From an uncultured Brevundimonas sp. (GTDB lineage Bacteria > Pseudomonadota > Alphaproteobacteria > Caulobacterales > Caulobacteraceae), in NCBI GenBank assembly GCA_946481405.1, contig CAMLNY010000118.1, positions 1 through 5,484 on the forward strand: a DNA stretch of 5,484 nt. Direction: 5' to 3'. The translations under genes and the position numbers were made by a program. Under the pieces are notes generated by a model. That model had not been told where the DNA came from. It did no database searches and saw only the letters and a list, made by a program, of their open reading frames with translations. Positions 1 to 4,829 of this stretch are shown piece by piece (within the stretch, counting starts at the first letter, position 1; each line of letters opens with the position of its first letter).

Positions 1-917
1 ACATCGAGTTCCTGCTCTACTGCCACCAGGCGCTGGGCTCGAACGACCGCCGTCTGGTCGACGCCATCCAGCGCGGCATGGACATCTTCATCGCCACCCA
101 GCAGCCCATGCCCCAACCGGCGTGGGGCCTGCAGCACTACCCCGACACCCTCAAGCCCGCGCCCGCCCGCACGATCGAGCCGAAGGCCTTCGCCACCCAC
201 ACGACGGCGACGAACATCCGTTCGATGATCGGCTTCTACAAGCTGACCGGCGACCGCAAATATCTGGCCCGCCTCCCCGAGGCCCTGGACTGGCTGGATC
301 AGGTCAGGACGCCCCAGAACCTGATCGCGCCGGGCCGGACCCATCCCACCTTCATCCTCGAGGGCTCGAACACCCCGGTGTACATCCACCGGCGCGGGTC
401 CAACATCCGTAACGGCCGCTACTATGCCGACGCGAACCCCAACAATCTGATCGTCCACTACGGCTCCTTCCGGAACCTCGACACGGCCGCCCTGCGCGCC
501 GAGCTGGAAGCGGCCTCCGCCCTGGATCCGGCGGCCCTGATCGCCGCCTCTCCGTTGAAGGCCCGGCCGGGGACCTTGAAGCTGCCGAAGTATTTCACCC
601 TGCGCGACGTCAGCGTCTGGGACATGTCGACCGACGGCCGGCGTCCGCGCCCGGTCCCCGCGGGACGGGCAGCGGAACTGGCGGCCAGCCTCAACACGCG
701 CGGCTACTGGCCGACGCCCATGACCACGACATCCAATCCCTATCGCGGACCCTCGCCCCAGGCGGTGACCGGCGGCGAATACCAGACGACCCGCGTCGGC
801 GACCTGTGGGACACCTCGCCCTACACCACCGACTTCCCGGTGGAATGCATCTCGACGGAGACCTTCGTCCGCAACATGGGCGACCTGATCGAGGCCCTCG
901 CCGGCCCGGCCGCCTGA
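1..917 (+). CDS. Pectate lyase-like protein, polysaccharide lyase family 10 (5'-truncated by window)
   Basis: The reading frame is open from the window edge (first full codon at 3) to TGA at 915-917, giving 304 visible residues; the true start lies upstream. Visible residues 41-90 hold a PL10/pectic-acid-lyase pattern: a W-G-L-Q-H-Y stretch, then A-R-x-I-E-P near 55-60, T-T-A-T-N-I-R, and F-Y-K-L-T-G-D-R-K-Y-L followed by A-L-D-W-L. A G-S-N-T-P-V-Y-I-H-R-R-G segment near 121-132 matches where the family has its G-T-N-x-P-x-F-x-D-R-D-G motif, though here the acidic residue is not kept. Members of the family cleave polygalacturonate by calcium-dependent beta-elimination, usually outside the cytoplasm; any signal peptide would be in the missing part. 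About 150 residues after the core (roughly 155-304) form a C-terminal extension I do not recognise, rich in Pro, Thr and Tyr. The gene is followed by a one-base overlap with a mutarotase gene, which supports a sugar-degradation role. Substrate is inferred; the family call is fairly good. Confidence 0.66.
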   Translation, partial: IEFLLYCHQALGSNDRRLVDAIQRGMDIFIATQQPMPQPAWGLQHYPDTLKPAPARTIEPKAFATHTTATNIRSMIGFYKLTGDRKYLARLPEALDWLDQVRTPQNLIAPGRTHPTFILEGSNTPVYIHRRGSNIRNGRYYADANPNNLIVHYGSFRNLDTAALRAELEAASALDPAALIAASPLKARPGTLKLPKYFTLRDVSVWDMSTDGRRPRPVPAGRAAELAASLNTRGYWPTPMTTTSNPYRGPSPQAVTGGEYQTTRVGDLWDTSPYTTDFPVECISTETFVRNMGDLIEALAGPAA

Positions 918-2071
918 TGCGGCTGGACCGTCGCGCCCTTCTGACCGGTCTGGCGACCACGCCGCTGGCCGGTTGCGGGTCCCTGCTCCGCCTTCCGATG
1001 CCGTCCATGGCTTTCATGGGCCACGAACCGGTGGAGCAGAAGGACTGGGGGGCCCTGCCGGACGGCCAGACGGTGGAGATCTTCACCCTGACCAACGACC
1101 GGGGCTCTCAGGCGCGGGTCATGACCTTCGGCGGCATCCTGCAATCGCTGAAGGTGCCGGACCGCGACGGGCGGATGGCCGAGGTGGTGTTGGGGCTGGA
1201 TACGCTGGCCGATTATGTCGAGCGGTCGCGCAACTTCGGTTCGACCGTCGGCCGCTACGCCGGACGGATCGCCAACGGACGGTTCGAGCTGGACGGCCGC
1301 GAGGTGCGGCTGGATGTCGGCAATGGCCCTCACTCCAGCCACGGCGGTCCGATCGGATTCGCGAAGCGGAACTGGCTGGGACGGCCCGACCTGACGAACG
1401 AAGGGCCGGGCGTGGTTCTGACGCTAGTCAGCGCGGACGGCGACCAGGGCTTCCCGGGACGACTGACCATCTCGGTAACCTACCGGCTGACGCACGACGA
1501 CCGACTGACCATCGACTACCTGGCCCTGACCGATCGCGCGACGGTGCTGAACCCGACGAACCACTCCTATTTCAACCTGTCCGGCGACCCGGAGCGGCTG
1601 GTTCTGGACGAGGAGTTGCAGATCGAGGCCGACGCCTTCGCCGCCTACGCGCCGGACAAGATCGTGACCGGGGAACTTGCGCCGGTGGCGGGCACGCCGT
1701 TCGACTTCCGCCAGGCCAAACCGATCGGACGGAACCTGTTCGACGTGAACGAGCAACTCCGGATCGGCGGCGGCTATGACCACTCCTTCGCCATCCGGGG
1801 TCAGGGTTTGCGCCGGGCCGGGCGTCTGTCGGACGGCTTCAGCGGGCGGGCCATGGAGATCTGGACCACCGAACCGGCGCTGCACGTCTATACGGCCAAC
1901 ACCGTCGAACTGGTCGGTCGCGGCGGGGCGGCCTATCGCCCCCACTGCGGCGTCGCGCTGGAGACCCAGCATTATCAGAACAGCCCGAACCGCCCCTCCT
2001 TCCCGACGACCGTGCTGAGGCCGGGGGAGACCTTCCGATCGCGAACCGAGTTCCGGTTCAGAGCCTCCTGA
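917..2071 (+). CDS. galM: Aldose 1-epimerase (galactose mutarotase family), predicted Tat-exported lipoprotein
   Basis: This 384-residue protein interconverts alpha and beta anomers of free aldoses. Family residues are all present: H142 in S-S-H-G-G, the catalytic-acid histidine H216 in N-P-T-N-H-S-Y-F-N-L, D288 in G-Y-D-H-S-F, and the catalytic-base glutamate E349 in A-L-E-T-Q-H-Y-Q-N. Further family signatures include F-G-S-T-V-G-R-Y-A-G-R-I. I chose the ATG at 917 because it overlaps the last base of the upstream lyase stop (TGATG) and gives a coherent N-terminus: an R5-R6-A-L-L twin-arginine motif, a short hydrophobic stretch and a lipobox L17-A18-G19-C20. An upstream ATG in the same frame (806) would lie inside the lyase gene and spoil this signal. 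The mature protein is therefore predicted to be lipidated at C20 and to act in the periplasm or at the outer membrane, unlike the cytosolic GalM of most bacteria. No clear Shine-Dalgarno is seen, so translation probably depends on coupling to the lyase. The symbol is by family; sugar specificity is unknown. Confidence 0.9.
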   Translation: MRLDRRALLTGLATTPLAGCGSLLRLPMPSMAFMGHEPVEQKDWGALPDGQTVEIFTLTNDRGSQARVMTFGGILQSLKVPDRDGRMAEVVLGLDTLADYVERSRNFGSTVGRYAGRIANGRFELDGREVRLDVGNGPHSSHGGPIGFAKRNWLGRPDLTNEGPGVVLTLVSADGDQGFPGRLTISVTYRLTHDDRLTIDYLALTDRATVLNPTNHSYFNLSGDPERLVLDEELQIEADAFAAYAPDKIVTGELAPVAGTPFDFRQAKPIGRNLFDVNEQLRIGGGYDHSFAIRGQGLRRAGRLSDGFSGRAMEIWTTEPALHVYTANTVELVGRGGAAYRPHCGVALETQHYQNSPNRPSFPTTVLRPGETFRSRTEFRFRAS

Positions 2072-2106
2072 AACGAAAAGGGCCCCGGCGATCCGCCGGG
2101 GCCCTT
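2071..2106 (-). terminator. Rho-independent terminator of the rplS unit, possibly bidirectional
   Basis: Arms 2078-2090 and 2094-2106 are perfect 13-base inverted complements (AAGGGCCCCGGCG against CGCCGGGGCCCTT) around a three-base loop. Read on the minus strand, the stem runs into CCCTTTTCGTTT, a U-rich tail ending at the last base of the mutarotase stop codon. It starts 24 bases past the rplS stop, so it fits best as the end of the trmD-rplS transcript. On the plus strand the stem is followed by CTTCTCATTTCG, a poorer U-tract, so it may also stop the lyase-mutarotase transcript. The two units converge here. Confidence 0.88.
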
Positions 2107-2130
2107 CTCATTTCGCTGTGTGCGAGAGGC

Positions 2131-2559
2131 TTACGCCTCGTCGCCGGCCTTCTCGGCCGTGCCGGTTTCCGGCACGACGGCGCCCTTGGTCGGACGAACC
2201 GACTGACGTTCGGCGATACGGGCCGACTTACCGCGACGGTCGCGCAGGTAGTACAGCTTGGCGCGACGCACGACGCCGCGGCGCTTCACTTCAATCGACT
2301 CGATGTTCGGCGACAGGATGGGGAATTTGCGCTCGACGCCTTCGCCGAACGAGATCTTGCGGACGGTGAAGGTCTCGTTGACGCTGCCGCCGTCACGGGC
2401 GATGCAGACGCCTTCGAAGGCCTGAACGCGCTCGCGCTCGCCTTCCTTGATCTTCACCATGACGCGCAGGGTGTCGCCCGGCTGGAAGTCCGGGATCGCG
2501 CGGGCTTCGACCAGGCGGGCCTTTTCTTCGGCTTCCAGGGTCTGCAGGATGTTGGCCAT
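2131..2559 (-). CDS. rplS: 50S ribosomal protein L19
   Basis: The 142-residue product is ribosomal protein L19, which sits at the interface of the large and small ribosomal subunits and contributes to an inter-subunit bridge. The match runs through the whole protein: I-P-D-F-Q-P-G-D-T near 22-30, [16 protein letters not shown] near 35-50, [12 protein letters not shown] near 59-70, a basic segment [13 protein letters not shown] near 83-95, and the [14 protein letters not shown] signature near 98-111. The E. coli protein is about 115 residues; the extra C-terminal tail (about 117-142), rich in Ala, Lys and acidic residues, is of a kind common in alphaproteobacterial L19. The ATG at 2559 has a good ribosome-binding site and lies four bases after the trmD stop, so the two are likely co-translated. 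It is the last gene of the minus-strand run and is followed by a strong terminator. Confidence 0.98.
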   Translation of the reverse strand: MANILQTLEAEEKARLVEARAIPDFQPGDTLRVMVKIKEGERERVQAFEGVCIARDGGSVNETFTVRKISFGEGVERKFPILSPNIESIEVKRRGVVRRAKLYYLRDRRGKSARIAERQSVRPTKGAVVPETGTAEKAGDEA

Positions 2560-2563
2560 GTCT

Positions 2564-3289
2564 CTATTCTCCTCGGGCTTTTGCGCCCTTTAGCTGTGAT
2601 TTGGCGGTCCAGGCGTCCCAGAGGTCCGGGCGTCTTTCCCGCGTGGTGATTTCCCGCTGCGCCTCACGCCACTGAGCGATCTTCCTGTGATCGCCCGACA
2701 GAAGCACCTCGGGAATGTCGATCCCCTCGAACGTCCGCGGTCGCGTGTACTGCGGGTGTTCCAGAAGACCGTCTTCGAAACTCTCGGACGAAAGGCTTTC
2801 CGCCGCACCGAGCACTCCGGGGATCAGTCGTACGCACGCCTCGATCGCCACCATCGCCGCCGCCTCGCCACCGGCGAGAACCGCGTCTCCGACGGAGACC
2901 TCCTCGAACCCCCGGGCGTCGAGCACCCGCTGGTCCACCCCTTCGAACCGGCCGCAGAGAACGACGATGCCGTCCGCCCTGGACCAGTCCTTCACTCGCG
3001 CCTGCGTCAGGGGCCGACCGCGTGCGCTCATGTACAAAAGCGGCCGGGGCGGGCCCGACAGGCTGTCGAGAGCCCTAGCCACCACGTCCGCTTTCAGCAC
3101 CTGTCCCGGGCCGCCACCCGCGGGGGTGTCGTCAAGGAAGCCGCGCCTATCCTCGCTGAAGGCCCGGATGTCAAGGGTTTCCAGGCCCCACAGCCCCTTC
3201 TCGCGCCAAGCCGTCCCGATCAGCGAGACGCCGAGCGGGCCCGGAAAAGCCTCGGGGAACATGGTCAGAACGGTGGCGGTGAAGGGCAT
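2564..3289 (-). CDS. trmD: tRNA (guanine(37)-N1)-methyltransferase
   Basis: TrmD transfers a methyl group from S-adenosylmethionine to N1 of G37 next to the anticodon, preventing +1 frameshifting; it acts as a cytoplasmic dimer with a trefoil knot. The 241 residues (E. coli has 255) show the full pattern: T-M-F-P-E-A-F near 9-15, G-G-G-P-G at 58-62, [10 protein letters not shown] near 85-94, [13 protein letters not shown] near 110-122, then the knot region [10 protein letters not shown] and R-L-I-P-G-V-L-G near 133-161. R154 matches the E. coli catalytic Arg154. At the position of E. coli Asp169 there is Glu169 (S-S-E-S-F). The tail has [10 protein letters not shown] and L-L-S-G-D-H. An in-frame TAG four codons upstream limits the start to the ATG at 3289. 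No Shine-Dalgarno is visible; a hairpin lies directly before the start. It follows trxA by 31 bases, with no rimM between. Confidence 0.98.
   Translation of the reverse strand: MPFTATVLTMFPEAFPGPLGVSLIGTAWREKGLWGLETLDIRAFSEDRRGFLDDTPAGGGPGQVLKADVVARALDSLSGPPRPLLYMSARGRPLTQARVKDWSRADGIVVLCGRFEGVDQRVLDARGFEEVSVGDAVLAGGEAAAMVAIEACVRLIPGVLGAAESLSSESFEDGLLEHPQYTRPRTFEGIDIPEVLLSGDHRKIAQWREAQREITTRERRPDLWDAWTAKSQLKGAKARGE
2569..2574 (-). promoter_or_regulatory. Shine-Dalgarno of rplS
   Basis: GAGGAG on the minus strand lies nine bases before the rplS ATG at 2559 and within the last codons of trmD. This supports the annotated L19 start and coupling of the two genes. Confidence 0.8.
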
Positions 3290-3307
3290 GGGCGCGATCT
3301 AGCGCCC
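3290..3307 (-). promoter_or_regulatory. Hairpin abutting the trmD start codon
   Basis: GGGCGC at 3290-3295 and GCGCCC at 3302-3307 are perfect inverted complements around a six-base loop. In the mRNA the 3' arm ends on the base directly before the trmD AUG, covering the place where a Shine-Dalgarno would lie, and no purine-rich binding site is visible. The loop holds an in-frame UAG. The structure lies 13 bases after the trxA stop, so a ribosome finishing trxA could open it. The inverted repeat is directly seen; a role in translation control is inference. Confidence 0.45.
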
Positions 3308-3320
3308 CGGCCCGCTCACG

Positions 3321-3656
3321 TCACGCCTTGGCGGCGATCCCCGTCTCGGCCAGCCACTCCAGGATCTTGCCCTTGGGCATGGCGCCGACCTTAAGCGAGG
3401 CCATCTGGCCGTCCTTGAACAGCATCAGCGTCGGGATGCCCTTCACGCCCAGTTTGGACGGGGTCATGGGGCTGTCGTCGATGTTGACCTTGGCGATGGT
3501 CACCTGGCCGCCGAGCTCGTCGGAAATCTGCTCCAGAGCCGGGCCGATCTGTTTGCAGGGGCCGCACCACTCCGCCCAGAAGTCCACCAGAACCGGAGTG
3601 GACGACTTCAGGACGTCGGCGTCGAAGCTCTCGTCGGTGACCTTGACCGTGGCCAT
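3321..3656 (-). CDS. trxA: Thioredoxin
   Basis: This 111-residue cytoplasmic thioredoxin reduces protein disulfides, using electrons from thioredoxin reductase. It shows V-L-V-D-F-W-A-E near 22-29 with the buried Asp (D25), the redox site W30-C31-G32-P33-C34-K, and the cis-proline P75 in G-I-P-T. Length and spacing are those of classical TrxA, and there is no signal peptide. Three in-frame ATGs could serve: 3758, 3662 and 3656. The last is preferred because the Shine-Dalgarno AGGAG at 3665-3669 is eight bases away from it, but only two bases from the ATG at 3662; starting at 3758 would add 34 residues with no resemblance to thioredoxin. In many alphaproteobacteria trxA directly follows addA; here an esterase gene and a 111-base spacer intervene. 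The spacer upstream has room for a trxA promoter, but I see no convincing -35/-10 pair. Confidence 0.97.
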   Translation of the reverse strand: MATVKVTDESFDADVLKSSTPVLVDFWAEWCGPCKQIGPALEQISDELGGQVTIAKVNIDDSPMTPSKLGVKGIPTLMLFKDGQMASLKVGAMPKGKILEWLAETGIAAKA

Positions 3657-3767
3657 TGGCATATCTCCTGAGGGCGGCGACAGGCGCGCCCGTATGACTG
3701 TTGGTCGAGATGTGGGGCGATTCCCGGCGAAATCAACGGAGGACGGCGCCCGGATCATGCAGGACGG
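3657..3767 (-). other. Intergenic spacer between esterase gene and trxA
   Basis: This 111-base gap is the longest non-coding stretch in the minus-strand run and the likeliest place for a trxA-trmD-rplS promoter. It holds the trxA Shine-Dalgarno, a GANTC site (GATTC, 3719-3723) of the kind methylated by CcrM in Caulobacter-like bacteria, and a GGCGCGCC palindrome at 3683-3690. I see no terminator for the esterase gene (no stem with a U-tract) and no convincing promoter hexamers. Confidence 0.4.
3665..3669 (-). promoter_or_regulatory. Shine-Dalgarno that decides the trxA start
   Basis: AGGAG on the minus strand is eight bases upstream of the ATG at 3656 and only two bases from an alternative ATG at 3662. 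The spacing favours the shorter, 111-residue thioredoxin over a version two residues longer. Confidence 0.75.
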
Positions 3768-4829
3768 TCAGTCGCCGGGCGTCTCCACCCGACCAGGGAT
3801 AACGCCCGTCTCGACCAGCCAGTTCTCCAGCAACCCGGGCCAGACCGTGTCGGGCGAGTGATTGCGCCGGAGCGCGAAGGCGTGACCACCACGCCCGAAC
3901 AGATGCACCTCGGAGGGAACGTCCGCCTCGTTTAACGCGCGCGCATACAGGGTGCTGTTGCAGACGGGATCGACGGGATCGTCCCAGGCCTGAAGCAGGA
4001 ATGTCGGCGGGGTGCGGGCGGTCACACGGATGCGAGGGTCCAGCGCCCCCGACCGGCACAGGTGTCCGGGGAAGAAGGCGATCGCGAAGTCGGGCCGGCT
4101 GCTGATCCGATCGACGGCATCGACCGGCGCGTACTCCGGCTCAAAGATGTTGCTGGTCTGGGCGACGAGATAGCCGCCGGCCGAAAACCCCATGACGCCG
4201 ATCCTGTCCGGATCGACGCCCAGTTCGGCGGCGCGCGACCGGACGAGGCGGATCGTGCGCTGGGCGTCCTGAAGCGCGGGCGCCGGTCTGGGGTCCATGA
4301 TGCAGCGGCACTCGGGGTTCCAGGAGTGATTGCTGAACGGCACACGGTATTTGGACAGGATGCAGGTCATGCCTCGAGCCGTGATCCACTCGCAGACCTC
4401 CGTCCCCTCGAGGGTGATGGCGAGCGCCCGGAAGCCGCCGCCGGGGAACACGACCACGGCCGCCCCGGTATTCCGCCCCTTCGGAGCGAAGACTGTCATC
4501 GTGGGCTGAGTGACGTTCAGAACGGCCTCGGATCGATCGCCGTAGAGGGCCTCGGGCGTTTCCGCGATCAACACGCTTTCCGGATCGGCGTCGGGGTTGA
4601 GGTTCGGCGCCTCGCCCGGCCAGATGGTGTCCTGGGTCGAACCGGGCGGTGGAGACCAGACCCGCTCCGTCTCGCCGACCGGCCACGGGTCCAGCGCGGC
4701 GGCCGCGAGGGACGGTTGTGCGACCGGCGCATCCTCCTGCCGTGGCGCGAGACGGGTCGTGGCCAGGGCCAGTCCCCCTGCGCCGACGAGGACCAGAGCC
4801 GTCAGGCCCATCCGATACAGGGACTTCAT
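3768..4829 (-). CDS. Secreted alpha/beta-hydrolase, acetylxylan-esterase/lipase-like
   Basis: This 353-residue protein looks like a carbohydrate or carboxyl esterase of the alpha/beta-hydrolase fold. The N-terminus has a Sec-type signal: M-K-x-x-x-R, a hydrophobic stretch at about 8-23 and a possible A21-L22-A23 cleavage site, so it is probably periplasmic or secreted. A Pro-rich linker follows to about 85, with a W-P-G-E-A-P motif at 70-75 that is common in esterases annotated as xylan or pectin deacetylating. The catalytic core shows F-P-G-G-G-F (128-133) as the oxyanion-hole loop, nucleophile S216 in G-F-S-A-G-G, an Asp at 283/284 in W-D-D-P-V, and H316 in G-G-H-A-F. Six cysteines (146, 156, 174, 176, 258, 290) all lie in the mature part. 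The ATG at 4829 overlaps the addA stop (ATGA) and has GGAGG six bases upstream. Family and export are well supported; the substrate is not known, and deacetylation of plant polysaccharide is an inference helped by the nearby lyase. Confidence 0.85.
   Translation of the reverse strand: MKSLYRMGLTALVLVGAGGLALATTRLAPRQEDAPVAQPSLAAAALDPWPVGETERVWSPPPGSTQDTIWPGEAPNLNPDADPESVLIAETPEALYGDRSEAVLNVTQPTMTVFAPKGRNTGAAVVVFPGGGFRALAITLEGTEVCEWITARGMTCILSKYRVPFSNHSWNPECRCIMDPRPAPALQDAQRTIRLVRSRAAELGVDPDRIGVMGFSAGGYLVAQTSNIFEPEYAPVDAVDRISSRPDFAIAFFPGHLCRSGALDPRIRVTARTPPTFLLQAWDDPVDPVCNSTLYARALNEADVPSEVHLFGRGGHAFALRRNHSPDTVWPGLLENWLVETGVIPGRVETPGD

Noticed and set aside
806..916. Upstream ATG that would extend the mutarotase by 37 residues
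   Set aside because: The extension lies wholly inside the lyase gene in another frame and would bury the twin-arginine and lipobox signal; the ATG at 917 gives a clean exported N-terminus.
821..1342. Minus-strand open frame (173 codons) opposite the mutarotase start
   Set aside because: It is a shadow of the lyase and mutarotase genes, with low-complexity composition and no ribosome-binding site that I could support.
2687..3394. Long plus-strand open frame (235 codons) opposite trmD and the trxA end
   Set aside because: It is antisense to a clearly recognisable TrmD, its translation is Arg/Pro/His-rich with no family resemblance, and long antisense frames are expected in GC-rich coding DNA.
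3672..3691. Imperfect inverted repeat GGGCG/CGCCC upstream of trxA
   Set aside because: Five base pairs with a ten-base loop in GC-rich DNA is expected by chance, and it has no U-tract or positional logic.
3708..3736. Possible minus-strand promoter for trxA: TTGATT (3731-3736) with a 17-base spacer to ACATCT (3708-3713)
   Set aside because: The -35-like element and spacing are fair, but the -10 hexamer barely resembles a consensus, so I do not call it.
3657..3758. Longer thioredoxin starting at 3758
   Set aside because: The extra 34 residues do not resemble thioredoxin or a signal peptide, and the Shine-Dalgarno at 3665-3669 lies inside this extension, correctly spaced for the ATG at 3656.
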